DNA of 42,646 bases from contig NZ_JAJUWR010000040.1 in NCBI RefSeq assembly GCF_021390545.1, positions 1-42,646 on the forward strand, given 5' to 3'. A program made the translations under genes and the position numbers. Positions 8,818 to 17,579 of the stretch are shown in pieces. Source of the stretch: Algoriphagus sp. AGSA1. GTDB taxonomy: Bacteria; Bacteroidota; Bacteroidia; Cytophagales; Cyclobacteriaceae. The notes beneath the pieces were generated by a model. That model had not been told where the DNA came from, ran no database searches, and saw only the letters and a list, made by a program, of their open reading frames with translations. Numbering within the stretch: position 1 is the stretch's first letter; every line of letters begins with the position of its first letter.

Positions 8818-10521
8818 ATGAAAATCACGAAGCTTTTACTTTTGAGTGGCGTAGCTTTTATACTACTGGATTCATGCGGCAAGGTGGAGCAAACCGAAGC
8901 TCAAAATCCTCCCAATATCGTCTTTATCATGTCTGATGACCATGCTTATCAGGCGATTTCGGCTTATGACAATACGTTGATTGAAACGCCGAATATCGAC
9001 AGAATCGCAAAAATGGGGATGCTGTTTACAAATGCTTCTGTAACGAACTCTATCTGTGCGCCATCGAGAGCCACTATTTTGACCGGCAAGCATTCGCACA
9101 TCAACGGTAAGGTGGACAATCATTTTCCTTTTGATACCACTAATGTCACGTTTCCACAACTATTCCAAGAGGCAGGCTACCAGACTGCCATGTTTGGCAA
9201 GTTGCATTTTGGGAATAATCCCAAAGGTTTTGACCAATTTAAGATTTTGCCAGGGCAGGGATCCTATTACAACCCAGACTTTATCACAAAAAATGAGGGT
9301 AATATTAAGGTAGAAGGCTATGTGACGGATATCATCACAGATATGACTCTTGAGTGGCTACAATATGAGCGGAAAGCGGATCAGCCTTTTATGCTGATGT
9401 ACCTGCACAAAGCACCGCACAGGGAATGGCTGCCTGCGGAAAGACATGTGGATGAGTTTACCAGCCGTACCTTTAAAGAGCCAACTACACTTTTCGATGA
9501 TTATGCAGGTAGAGGAAGAGCTGCACGGGAGGCAGAAATGAATCTGCTGACAGACATGCACTGGTCAGGGGATTCGAAGATTTACCCGGAAGTCATGGAT
9601 GAACTGGGACTCGAGGAAACTTCCGATTGGGATAAGGGGGCTTTTGAGCGTGAAGTGGGGAGATTGAATGAATCCCAACGCACAAATTGGGATAAAGCCT
9701 ACATGAAAGTTAATGAGGACTTCAAAAAGGCTTACCCTGCCATGAGCGAAGAGGATAAGATGAGATGGAGATATCAGCGCTACATGCAGGATTATCTGGG
9801 TACTATCAAAGCTGTGGATGAAAATGTAGGCCGTGTGTTGGACTACCTGGAAGAAAATGGACTGATGGAGAATACCATTATCGTATATACCTCTGACCAA
9901 GGCTTTTATTTGGGAGAGCACGGATGGTTTGACAAGCGTTTTGTTTATAATGAATCCTTTAAAACCCCGTTGTTGATATCTTGGCCAAATAGGGTGAAAG
10001 CCGGAAGTAAGACAGATGAAATGGTCCAAAACCTGGATTTTGCCCAGACTTTCCTAGCAGCTGCGGGAATCGAGGCTCCTTCTGATATGCAGGGCGAGAG
10101 TATGATGCCCTTGCTTGTCGGGCAGAACGACGAATGGACCCGGGATGCGGTGTATTACCACTATTACGAGTATCCATCGGTACACATGGTGAAGCGCCAT
10201 TATGCGATTGTCAATCAGGATTATAAGTTGACCCATTATTACTTCGATGTGGATGAATGGGAACTGATAGACCGTAAAAATGACCCTATGGAACTGACCA
10301 ATGTCTATGACGATCCTGCGTACGCAGAGATTAGGGCAGATTTACATAAGCAGTTGGATGAGTTGAGAGAAAAATATGGGGATAACTCCCAGATCAGCCA
10401 GCAGTATATTGATCTGTATTTGGATGATTTGTCGGATCGGAAGGGGTTTTTTGGAGGAAAAAACACCGAATTGATCGATAAGATTTTCAAGGATAGAAAA
10501 TCAGCTTCAGCTGATGAATAA
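8818..10521 (+). CDS. S1-family (formylglycine) sulfatase lipoprotein
   Basis: This is a 567-residue arylsulfatase-superfamily enzyme that hydrolyses sulfate esters, probably on a glycan. I chose the ATG at 8818 because it opens a lipoprotein signal (MKITKLLLLSG..., lipobox LLDSC, Cys20); the 45-bp upstream extension starts with TTG and spoils it. Asp40 and Asp41 in MSDDHAY should bind calcium. The CAPSR motif (Cys80, Arg84) is the site converted to formylglycine, followed by the usual TGKHSH segment. The C-terminal half has the conserved YTSDQGFYLGEHGWFDKRF stretch. A matching sulfatase-maturation enzyme is not in the window. The substrate subfamily cannot be assigned by eye. It is divergent from a TetR gene and sits near a sugar porter. 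Confidence 0.93.
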   Translation: MKITKLLLLSGVAFILLDSCGKVEQTEAQNPPNIVFIMSDDHAYQAISAYDNTLIETPNIDRIAKMGMLFTNASVTNSICAPSRATILTGKHSHINGKVDNHFPFDTTNVTFPQLFQEAGYQTAMFGKLHFGNNPKGFDQFKILPGQGSYYNPDFITKNEGNIKVEGYVTDIITDMTLEWLQYERKADQPFMLMYLHKAPHREWLPAERHVDEFTSRTFKEPTTLFDDYAGRGRAAREAEMNLLTDMHWSGDSKIYPEVMDELGLEETSDWDKGAFEREVGRLNESQRTNWDKAYMKVNEDFKKAYPAMSEEDKMRWRYQRYMQDYLGTIKAVDENVGRVLDYLEENGLMENTIIVYTSDQGFYLGEHGWFDKRFVYNESFKTPLLISWPNRVKAGSKTDEMVQNLDFAQTFLAAAGIEAPSDMQGESMMPLLVGQNDEWTRDAVYYHYYEYPSVHMVKRHYAIVNQDYKLTHYYFDVDEWELIDRKNDPMELTNVYDDPAYAEIRADLHKQLDELREKYGDNSQISQQYIDLYLDDLSDRKGFFGGKNTELIDKIFKDRKSASADE

Positions 10522-10539
10522 TAGACTACTATTGCCGTT

Positions 10540-10728
10540 TTACTTCCCGGCCAAAGTAAAAGGCAGCATGAATAAGTTCCGAATAAAGGAAAATGAAAGA
10601 TCTATGGCAAATCCCAACAATTTAAAAGGTAAGAGTATGAGCCAAATGATGGGATAGAGAATCAGAGCAATTATTGCCAAGGGCCAGCAAAGCACAAAAA
10701 AGATGCACCAAATAAGAAAGCTAATCAT
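10540..10728 (-). CDS. small hydrophobic membrane protein
   Basis: This protein of about 62 residues (72 if an upstream ATG at 10758 is used) is almost entirely hydrophobic: ISFLIWCIFFVLCWPLAII, then a second helix around LYPIIWLILLPFKLLGFAI. Two membrane spans are likely. I prefer the inner ATG because the upstream ten residues are polar and unlike the rest. It converges on the sulfatase, with only 18 bp between the stop codons. I do not recognise a characterised family. The composition fits a real membrane microprotein better than a shadow of another gene, since no gene lies opposite. Confidence 0.6.
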   Translation of the reverse strand: MISFLIWCIFFVLCWPLAIIALILYPIIWLILLPFKLLGFAIDLSFSFIRNLFMLPFTLAGK

Positions 10729-10968
10729 AGTTAAATATATTTGGCTTTGAAAACTCAATTCCTACGCCAATTTCTAAAAGCAGCCTTTAGACACCTTTTT
10801 GCGGGTTTGTAATACCCTACTGTAATGATTTCGGACAGTCAAAACGCTTATTCCGCACAGGTTTGAAGTTGTGTTTTGCCAGTAGAATTTTTTTCGGGCG
10901 CAGCAGGACAGCTGCTGACAATAATTCTGCTATTTTATCGATTTAAGTCCTACTGGTACAACATATCC

Positions 10969-12372
10969 ATGAAGCAAACTTATCAGTACAATCAAACTTA
11001 CATCTGGCTGATCACACTCACGGCCGCTTTAGGAGGGTTTTTATTCGGGTATGACTGGGTGGTGATCGGTGGAGCCAAACCATTTTATGAGCCTTTTTTC
11101 AATGTAACTTCACCTTCTGATCAAGGCTGGGGCACCAGCTCAGCCCTCGTGGGCTGTATGATAGGAGCGGGGATATGCATCCTGATATCTGATAGATTGG
11201 GAAGGAAAAGGCTGCTCATAGTTTCCGGTTTGCTCTTTTCACTATCTGCTGTAGGTACAGCCTTGTCCGGCACTTTTTGGGAATTTAACTTCTACCGGAT
11301 TATCGGAGGAGTGGCTATGGGAGTGGCCTTGAATCTCTCGCCCCTCTACATAGCAGAGCTCTCTCCACCAGAGAAACGCGGCAAAATGGTGACCATAAAT
11401 CAGCTGCTGATTATGATGGGAGTGCTTCTGGCCCAGGTGGTCAACTGGCGGATATCGGTTAGGGATACACTGCTGGTGGAGAATGCGGGTTTTGAGATGA
11501 TCGCAGGGAGTTGGAGTGGGCAGATCGGATGGAGATGGATGTTTGCCACGGAAGCTGTACCTGCGCTTCTGTTTTTTGTATTGATGTTTTTCGTGCCCGA
11601 ATCGGCCCCTTGGTTGGTCAAAAACAAAGAAGAAGCCCGTGCCCGCAAGATCCTACAGCGAATCGGCGGCGACAGCTATGCGGAGGATTCCATAGCAGAA
11701 GTGAAAACTACGCTGAAAGAAGGAGATTTTGGACAGGTGAATTTGAAAGAATTGTTTCATAAGAAAGTGGTCAAGCTTCTCTGTATCGGGATTTTCCTGG
11801 CTTTTCTGCAGCAATGGAGCGGGATCAATGTGGTGATCTATTATGCAGCGGATATCTTTCTGGCGGCAGGATACAACCTGAAGCAAATGATGCTCAATAT
11901 TGTGGTGATCGGGGGAGTGATGGTGCTTTCGGTGTTCATTACCATTTTCACAGTGGATAGATTTGGCAGAAAGAAGCTACTGCTGATCGGGACTGCTGCC
12001 ATGGCTGTTTTGTATGGATTGATCGGCTATTTTTTCCTGGTTGATCAAGGAGGGACAGGCGTAGTCGTTGCAGTTCTGGCCAATGTGATGTTTTATTCCT
12101 TCACCTTAGCACCTTTACTGTGGGTGGTTCTTTCTGAGATTTTTCCTACGAGGATCCGGGGAGCTGCTATCTCTGTCGGAGCATTGGCGCACTGGGCGGG
12201 AAATTTTACGCTGACCTATTTCTTTCCCGCAATCCGGGAAAATCTGGGCTGGGCTTATAATTTCTGGCTGTATGGCGGAATCTGTGCGTTTGGATTTTTG
12301 ATGATCTATTTAGTACTTCCTGAGACGAAAGGGAAGTCATTGGAAGAAATAGAAAAAGAGTTGATGGGGTAA
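10969..12372 (+). CDS. MFS sugar porter (xylose/arabinose-type symporter)
   Basis: This is a 467-residue, twelve-helix inner-membrane transporter of the sugar porter family, probably a sugar/proton symporter. The ATG at 10969 starts directly before helix 1 (TAALGGFLFGYDWVVIGGA); the longer frame upstream adds an unrelated segment. Family signatures are DRLGRKRLL after helix 2, PESAPWLVKNKEEA before the central loop, QQWSGINVVIYYAADIF in helix 7, DRFGRKKLLLIG after helix 8, and the C-terminal PETKGKSLEEIE. The exact sugar cannot be told from the sequence. It follows the sulfatase region and may take up monosaccharides released by surface enzymes, which is an inference from context only. Confidence 0.92.
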   Translation: MKQTYQYNQTYIWLITLTAALGGFLFGYDWVVIGGAKPFYEPFFNVTSPSDQGWGTSSALVGCMIGAGICILISDRLGRKRLLIVSGLLFSLSAVGTALSGTFWEFNFYRIIGGVAMGVALNLSPLYIAELSPPEKRGKMVTINQLLIMMGVLLAQVVNWRISVRDTLLVENAGFEMIAGSWSGQIGWRWMFATEAVPALLFFVLMFFVPESAPWLVKNKEEARARKILQRIGGDSYAEDSIAEVKTTLKEGDFGQVNLKELFHKKVVKLLCIGIFLAFLQQWSGINVVIYYAADIFLAAGYNLKQMMLNIVVIGGVMVLSVFITIFTVDRFGRKKLLLIGTAAMAVLYGLIGYFFLVDQGGTGVVVAVLANVMFYSFTLAPLLWVVLSEIFPTRIRGAAISVGALAHWAGNFTLTYFFPAIRENLGWAYNFWLYGGICAFGFLMIYLVLPETKGKSLEEIEKELMG

Positions 12373-12622
12373 ATTATATGTTTAGAGGGAAATGGTTTCC
12401 TTACAGGCATGAACGGGGAATCCATCCCAAAGCTTTTTGAACAACTGAATTTATCCAGATTTATAATTTCAGTACTTTAGCAAACGAATATTTTCTATTT
12501 TGGTGTAAGCAGAAAGTGACTACCTATGGTAAAGCAGACTGAAACACTTCATAACCTCTATGCCTCGATCATTTGCTTCGCCTACGTCTAAACTAGGCGT
12601 CAAACTACCAAACCGCTCAGTT

Positions 12623-13072
12623 ATGAAACCAGAAAACACTAAATCAAATTTCTTCTTCCTCAAATATCTGTTGATTACAGGTGGGGTAACTGCTATCGGG
12701 ATAATCCTACTGACCGCAATTGTGCTGATGTTCATTATGGGAGAAAGCGGAAGCGGGTTTGCGCTAGGCTTAGCTATTAGTCCAGTAGAAAAATCAATGG
12801 TTGTTCTGCAGATCTTAGGCTCAATTGCGATAGCTTATTTCATCGGGCCAATGGCGGTTAATGCCATTGGCAAAGGGAAAAACGGGATTTATGTCGGTAT
12901 CAAAAGCCTGTTAATCTGCTGGACTGCCCCGTGGATACTATTGACTTTAATAGCATTTCTACCTGATTTGTCTTGGAACGTGTTGCTAATCAATGGATTG
13001 TTTGGATTGGTTCCAGCTCTGATGCTGGGGCCGATAGTAGGATGGGCCATGAAGAGGAGAATAGTGATTTAG
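12623..13072 (+). CDS. four-helix membrane protein of unknown function
   Basis: This is a 149-residue hydrophobic protein with about four predicted membrane spans: YLLITGGVTAIGIILLTAIV; an IAYFIGPMAVNAIG segment after a short loop; LICWTAPWILLTLIAFLPDL; and LLINGLFGLVPALMLGPIVG. The end is basic (MKRRIVI), fitting a cytoplasmic C-terminus. I start it at the ATG at 12623; an upstream ATG at 12560 adds 21 polar residues. I recognise no family. It converges on the ammonium transporter gene with a 30-bp gap and has no clear operon partner. Confidence 0.65.
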   Translation: MKPENTKSNFFFLKYLLITGGVTAIGIILLTAIVLMFIMGESGSGFALGLAISPVEKSMVVLQILGSIAIAYFIGPMAVNAIGKGKNGIYVGIKSLLICWTAPWILLTLIAFLPDLSWNVLLINGLFGLVPALMLGPIVGWAMKRRIVI

Positions 13073-13102
13073 GTCAGCATTTTTACACAGATCATAGTGC
13101 TT

Positions 13103-14446
13103 TTAAATCGACTCCCCATGCTGGGACATATCCAAGCCAATTTCCTCGTACTCCTCCCTTACCCTCAGCGTCACGAATTTGTTTAGAACAAAGAAAATAG
13201 CGTAAGACAACACAAAGGAGAATAGGCACACGCCCACCAGAACTAGCATGTGCGAACCAAAGACCGACCAGCCGCCATGAAGCAGACTGGAACCTTCGGG
13301 ATATGCGAATATCGCCGTCAGGATCATCCCCATGATACCGCCAATTCCATGACAGGCAAATACGTCCAAGGTATCGTCAATTTTATTGAGAAACTTGGCA
13401 TGCACGGCCAGATTGGATACTACTGCGCCTATTCCTCCGAAAAAGAAACTTTCGGGAATAGTAATGTAGCCCGCCGCAGGAGTGATGACTACCAGACCGA
13501 CCACTGCCCCAATACAAGCCTGCATAGCAGAGATCTTTCTTCCCTGAATCCTGTCAAACAACACCCAAGTCATCATTGCGGTAGCCGAGCTGACAGTAGT
13601 GGTAGCAAAAGCCAGTGCGGCGGCTCCATTGGCACCGAACGAAGAGCCGGCATTGAATCCAAACCAGCCAAACCAAAGCATGCCTGTGCCTAAGAGAACA
13701 TAGGTGATATTGCAGGGTTCATGATGTGGTTTTTTCCGTTTGCCCAGAAATAAGGCTCCTGCCAGCGCGGCCATACCGGCACTGATGTGGACTACCGTGC
13801 CCCCGGCAAAATCCAGTACGCCGAAGTATGCGCCTATTAGCCCGTCAGGATGCCAAACCATGTGGCAAAGTGGGGCATATACCAATACACTGAAAATCCC
13901 AATGAAGAACAGATAGCCAATGAAGCGTACTCTTTCTGCAAAGGACCCGGTGATAATGGCCGGGGTAATCACCGCAAATTTCATCTGAAACAGGGCAAAT
14001 AACACAAAGGGAAGGGTTGGGCCTAGAGCTTTATGCGGTAGAATGTTTACCTGGTCAAAAAACAGGTACTGGAAAGGGTTTCCTATAATCCCGTATTTCA
14101 CCCCATCTATGGTAATCCCAATCGGGTCGCCAAAGGCAAGGCTAAATCCCACAACTACCCAGAGCATGGTCACCACACCCAAGGATATAAAACTCTGGAG
14201 CATGGTGGAAATGAGGTTTTTCTTGATAACCATTCCTCCGTAAAACAAAGAAAGGCCAGGGGTCATCAATAGCACCAAGCAGGAAGCCGTGAGTAGCCAG
14301 GCTATATCCGCATATACCAAATCCGATTCGGATCCAAAATTTTCCAGGATTGGCTCTGCTTGTTTCCAGAACAAACCCAACGCAGGTGCAGCGATTGTAA
14401 TCAGGAAGGCAACCTTCCATTTGATTTTCATTCCACTTTTTTCCAT
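13103..14446 (-). CDS. amt: ammonium transporter (Amt/MEP/Rh family)
   Basis: This is a 447-residue inner-membrane ammonium channel. The family's features are clear: ADIAWLLTASCLVLLMTPGLSLFYGG in the first conserved helix, then the twin pore histidines in GGTVVHISAGMAALAG and DVFACHGIGGIMGMI. ITGSFAERVRF and WFGWFGFNAGSS are further Amt landmarks. One extra N-terminal hydrophobic segment (residues 11-25) may be a signal peptide. Met6 is a possible alternative start. No glnK/PII gene lies beside it, unlike many proteobacterial loci. The product supplies nitrogen when ammonium is scarce; regulation is not visible here. Confidence 0.95.
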   Translation of the reverse strand: MEKSGMKIKWKVAFLITIAAPALGLFWKQAEPILENFGSESDLVYADIAWLLTASCLVLLMTPGLSLFYGGMVIKKNLISTMLQSFISLGVVTMLWVVVGFSLAFGDPIGITIDGVKYGIIGNPFQYLFFDQVNILPHKALGPTLPFVLFALFQMKFAVITPAIITGSFAERVRFIGYLFFIGIFSVLVYAPLCHMVWHPDGLIGAYFGVLDFAGGTVVHISAGMAALAGALFLGKRKKPHHEPCNITYVLLGTGMLWFGWFGFNAGSSFGANGAAALAFATTTVSSATAMMTWVLFDRIQGRKISAMQACIGAVVGLVVITPAAGYITIPESFFFGGIGAVVSNLAVHAKFLNKIDDTLDVFACHGIGGIMGMILTAIFAYPEGSSLLHGGWSVFGSHMLVLVGVCLFSFVLSYAIFFVLNKFVTLRVREEYEEIGLDMSQHGESI

Positions 14447-14697
14447 GACGCAAAAATAGTGGTTTTAACTTTTTATTTGGTATTTATATAAGAATTCAGA
14501 ATAAAAAATCATTTTTCTTGTTTTTACAAAGCAAATAAAAAGCTTGGAGTGATCTTGTAATTACTTTTAAAACAGGTTTTTAGAAGTGTTTTCGTGTCTA
14601 TTTACCTATCTATTCCATCTCCAATGTGTTTTTATGTTCAGACCACGAAGTGGAAAATTTGCCGGAACATCGTAGTTACTGGTTTCTGTTTTTTAAC

Positions 14698-14711
14698 TTA
14701 CCAGTAGGTAA
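14698..14711. promoter_or_regulatory. short inverted repeat before the cyclase-family gene
   Basis: TTACC and GGTAA are perfect 5-bp arms around AGTA, 11 bp before the start codon. A second pairing, TACTGG (14677-14682) with CCAGTA (14701-14706), overlaps it. It could be an operator or an RNA hairpin near the start, but arms this short can arise by chance. Confidence 0.3.
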
Positions 14712-14722
14712 ATAACACAAAG

Positions 14723-15547
14723 ATGAAGATTTTTGGATTGACATTCTCTCAGACAACACTGGTTGCGGTGTCCATACTGACCGTTGAAGTTTCATGTACT
14801 TCTAAGGAATATTCATCTGGTTTTATAGCTGCTGAATGGATAGACCTGACCTACACTTTTGATTCTACCACCTTGTATTGGCCTAACAATCTGGATGGGT
14901 TTCAGCATAGAGTCGATGCTGAGGGCCTGACGGATTTGGGGTACTATTATTCCTCTTACACGATTCTCACGCCGGAGCATGGCGGCACGCACTTGGATGC
15001 ACCGATTCACTTTTATGAGAAAGGAGAAACTGTGGATCAACTTCCTCTAGGCAAATTGACTGGAGAGGCTGTAGTCATAGATGTCAGCACTCAGGCTCTG
15101 GAAGACAGGGATTATCTCATCGATTCCGCCGCGGTTTTGATTTGGGAAGCGGAACATGGAAAAATTCCTGATCAGGCGATGATATTATTCCGCACCGGAT
15201 ATGGCAAGTTTTATCCAGATCGGGAAGCTTATTTTGGCACTGCCAAAACTGGGGCGGAGGCTATTCCGGAACTTCATTTTCCAGGTATTCAGCCTGAAAC
15301 AGCGACTTGGCTGGCCAAGAATCGAAATGTGAAAGCCGTCGGATTGGATACACCAAGTTTGGATTATGGGCAATCCAAAAACTTTGCAGCTCATCAGGCT
15401 TTGATGGAAAATCAGATTCCCGGGTTTGAAAATGTGGCTAACCTAGACCTCTTACCCGCCAAAGGGATCTATGTGGTGGCACTTCCCATGAAAATCAAAG
15501 GAGGAAGTGGAGGCCCCTTAAGGATTATCGCAGCAGTAATTGATTAG
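14723..15547 (+). CDS. cyclase-family metal-dependent hydrolase (kynurenine-formamidase-like), exported
   Basis: This is a 274-residue member of the cyclase / KynB-like family. The metal-binding signature HGGTHLDAPIHF is intact (about residues 91-102), and the family's closing KIKGGSGGPLRIIA segment is present. Unlike cytoplasmic KynB (about 210 residues), it has an N-terminal hydrophobic signal ending near a cysteine (VEVSCTSKE), so it is probably exported and perhaps a lipoprotein, although the lipobox is not canonical. The reaction may be amide or lactone hydrolysis, and the substrate is unknown. Its upstream region has a TTACC-AGTA-GGTAA inverted repeat just before the start. It is divergent from amt and convergent with the DUF1460 gene. 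Confidence 0.85.
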   Translation: MKIFGLTFSQTTLVAVSILTVEVSCTSKEYSSGFIAAEWIDLTYTFDSTTLYWPNNLDGFQHRVDAEGLTDLGYYYSSYTILTPEHGGTHLDAPIHFYEKGETVDQLPLGKLTGEAVVIDVSTQALEDRDYLIDSAAVLIWEAEHGKIPDQAMILFRTGYGKFYPDREAYFGTAKTGAEAIPELHFPGIQPETATWLAKNRNVKAVGLDTPSLDYGQSKNFAAHQALMENQIPGFENVANLDLLPAKGIYVVALPMKIKGGSGGPLRIIAAVID

Positions 15548-15591
15548 AGAACAATGTGGAGATCCTGTAAATAGTAGGCTTATAGTTTCAC

Positions 15592-16440
15592 CTATTTTCC
15601 TGTCAATCGAGTCACCATAATCCCAGATTGGGATTTATTGGCTGCCAGGTATTCACTGAGGGGTTTTTCGGATATTTCCACTTTCATGCTTTTAGATGAT
15701 GCGTGAAGCAGGTGAATTCTACCGTTTTTCTCTAGAGCTAAACCGGTATGGACAATGTCCAGATTTGGCATGGAGGTAGTGACGGCGATGATATCCCCAG
15801 ACTTAATGTTCTTCTCCAGCCTGCTGATTTCAGTTTTAGGGATAAAGAAATAGTCCCGTTTTTGGAGTTGGTTTTCCGTGATTTTGATAGCTTTCAGATT
15901 TTCTGGTGCGCTGAGTTGGGTATAGAATTTGGGGTTTTCGGACATAAAAGTCGGGGCATTGGGATAGGGTGAGCCTCCTATTTGCTGGGTGATGTCGGTG
16001 ATTATGCCCTTTTCTTGATTTTCATAGATCCAATCCGAAAAGTAGTGCAGCCTAGAAGGGTAGCCTTCATTTTTTCCGTCTCGATAGCGCAGGTGCTCCA
16101 GTTCCCTTTCAAAGCCGTCAAATGTAAAATCCAAAAGTGAGGAAAGTCTGGTGAGGGTGATCACCGTTTCCACAAAAGTGGTACAGTCTAATCCCTGAAG
16201 ATTGATGACTAATTTTTCTGAGCCTGGAAGCTCCAGGGTCTTTTCCACATAGGGTGTCTCCAGAAACCACTGGCCGATTTCTGACACCTGTTCTGAATAG
16301 GTCTCTGAAGTCAATTCTGATTCGGCAAGCCTGCTGAGAAAACTTTCCAATCGTTCCCTGCTTTCTGCTGTGCATACAGTTTGGGCTTGAGAGATTAAGC
16401 AGTGAACCAATAAAATACCCAGGATGAATAGTTTGTTCAT
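15592..16440 (-). CDS. DUF1460 family, NlpC/P60-like amidase, exported
   Basis: This is a 282-residue secreted protein of the DUF1460 family, structurally related to NlpC/P60 cysteine amidases that cleave peptidoglycan peptides. I start at the ATG at 16440, which gives a clean signal peptide (MNKLFILGILLVHCLISQAQ); six further residues upstream are possible. The likely catalytic cysteine is in GLDCTTFVETVITL and the likely histidine in DIVHTGLALEKNGRIHLLHA. Length is usual for the family. The role is periplasmic cell-wall turnover or muropeptide processing, inferred from family knowledge. It stands alone, convergent with the cyclase-family gene and divergent from the PNPOx-like gene. Confidence 0.88.
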   Translation of the reverse strand: MNKLFILGILLVHCLISQAQTVCTAESRERLESFLSRLAESELTSETYSEQVSEIGQWFLETPYVEKTLELPGSEKLVINLQGLDCTTFVETVITLTRLSSLLDFTFDGFERELEHLRYRDGKNEGYPSRLHYFSDWIYENQEKGIITDITQQIGGSPYPNAPTFMSENPKFYTQLSAPENLKAIKITENQLQKRDYFFIPKTEISRLEKNIKSGDIIAVTTSMPNLDIVHTGLALEKNGRIHLLHASSKSMKVEISEKPLSEYLAANKSQSGIMVTRLTGK

Positions 16441-16596
16441 AAAGAATAGAATCAACAAGTATTCCGCCTCATCTGATGAATCACTTCCAGTTTATCGTGA
16501 CCAAACGGATCATGATGAGAGAGTGAATAAAACCTATATCGTCAAAGTACATTTATTTCGGACAATAACCTTAATTTTAGGAATACAAAGTTCAAT

Positions 16597-17145
16597 ATGG
16601 GAAAGCAACTGGATTCCATTACCGTGGAATTGAAAGAATTTATAGAAAACCAAAAGATTTTCTTTGTAGGTACAGCAGCCGCAGAGGGACGTGTAAATGT
16701 TTCCCCCAAGGGTACGGATTCCTTCCGGGTAATTGATTCCAATAAAATAATCTGGCTAAACCTGACAGGCAGTGGAAATGAAACTGCCGCACATTTGCTC
16801 CTGAATAATAGGATGACGGTCATGTTTTGTGCCTTTGAAGGCAAACCTATGATCTTACGATTATATGGTCATGCGAGGATCTTCCATAAGCGGGATCCTG
16901 AGTTTCATACATATACTGGCTTATTTCCTCCCAATACAGGCTCTCGTCAAATCATTGAGATGGATGTGGATTTAGTCCAAACGTCTTGTGGTTTTGCCGT
17001 GCCCTTTATGGATTATAGGGAAGAACGTGAGACATTGAATTCCTGGTCTTCCAAACAAGGAATAGACGGAATAGAAACTTACTGGAAAAACAAAAACACC
17101 CAAAGTATTGATGGATTTGAGACGAAAATTTTGGATACCCAGTGA
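16597..17145 (+). CDS. pyridoxamine 5'-phosphate oxidase-like FMN-binding protein
   Basis: This 182-residue cytoplasmic protein has the split-barrel PNPOx-like fold. The N-terminal half reads IENQKIFFVGTAAAEGRVNVSPKG, then LNLTGSGNETAAHLL, both typical of the family and of FMN or F420-type cofactor contacts. The middle has RLYGHARIFHKRDPEF. It is longer than minimal PNPOx-like proteins because of the C-terminal YREERETLNSW and following segment, which belongs to a recognised subgroup annotated as pyridoxamine 5'-phosphate oxidase family. True PdxH activity is unlikely. It is a single gene, and its substrate is unknown. Confidence 0.85.
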   Translation: MGKQLDSITVELKEFIENQKIFFVGTAAAEGRVNVSPKGTDSFRVIDSNKIIWLNLTGSGNETAAHLLLNNRMTVMFCAFEGKPMILRLYGHARIFHKRDPEFHTYTGLFPPNTGSRQIIEMDVDLVQTSCGFAVPFMDYREERETLNSWSSKQGIDGIETYWKNKNTQSIDGFETKILDTQ

Positions 17146-17579
17146 TTGTTAGCTTTCAGCTAGGCAGGATATAACCAACTTTGGATGGTTTGGCCTAGAA
17201 TGGGATGGTGACTTTGTTCACTATTTGCTGTTAAACTACTTTCGCCAAGCGTTCCGCTGGAACGCCCTTCTAGAATCATCGCTTGTTTCTACCGACCAGA
17301 TGTCCCTACGGGACAAGTATATAAATTATCTGAAGTCTAAATCACTTTCCTAAAAAAGGCAATAATGGAATCAATCCATACCTAGAGAAAAAGGATGTCT
17401 TAAAAAAAACAGTGAGATTATCCTGGCTTTCTGGTAGAGAGGAAGTCATTGCTCGTATTGAATTCCTCTTTGTTTTCCAATAAGCTCTACTTCAGTGACT
17501 TTCTGCATAAAATCCAATGGCAAATGACTAAGGAAAGGTTGGGATTTTGTCCTTAAAAATCATGAATTTTCCTTAGAAC
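17146..17579. other. gene-free gap with two compact hairpins
   Basis: This 434-bp gap lies between the converging PNPOx-like gene and the HTCS gene. It carries two perfect short hairpins. GCGTTCC / GGAACGC lies at 17249-17265 with a GCT loop, and TGTCCC / GGGACA at 17301-17315 with a TAC loop. An outer CTTGT / ACAAG pairing may extend the second. The rest shows no coding signal or repeat I could support. The tight stem-loops resemble dispersed REP-type elements of Bacteroidota genomes. Confidence 0.55.
17249..17315. repeat. pair of REP-like stem-loops
   Basis: There are two perfect inverted repeats with three-base loops (7-bp stem at 17249-17265, 6-bp stem at 17301-17315), 35 bp apart. They sit between two converging genes, as REP elements often do. 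Transcription from either side could also end here, but neither has a T-tract. Confidence 0.5.

Noticed and set aside
9565..10029. 154-codon minus-strand open frame opposite the sulfatase
   Set aside because: It is a shadow of a strongly supported coding region, with low-complexity hydrophobic translation and no motif.
12579..12599. CGCCTA/TAGGCG inverted repeat in the leader of the four-helix membrane protein gene
   Set aside because: Six-base arms with a nine-base loop and no supporting context; likely chance.
13250..13693. 147-codon plus-strand frame opposite the ammonium transporter
   Set aside because: It is the antisense shadow of amt; the amt frame carries all expected family motifs.
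14451..14458. CAAAAATA (TATTTTTG on the minus strand), a perfect -7 promoter match before amt
   Set aside because: It lies only four bases from the start codon and has no -33 box at the expected distance. It would require a leaderless transcript or the Met6 start, so it is likely chance in an AT-rich gap.
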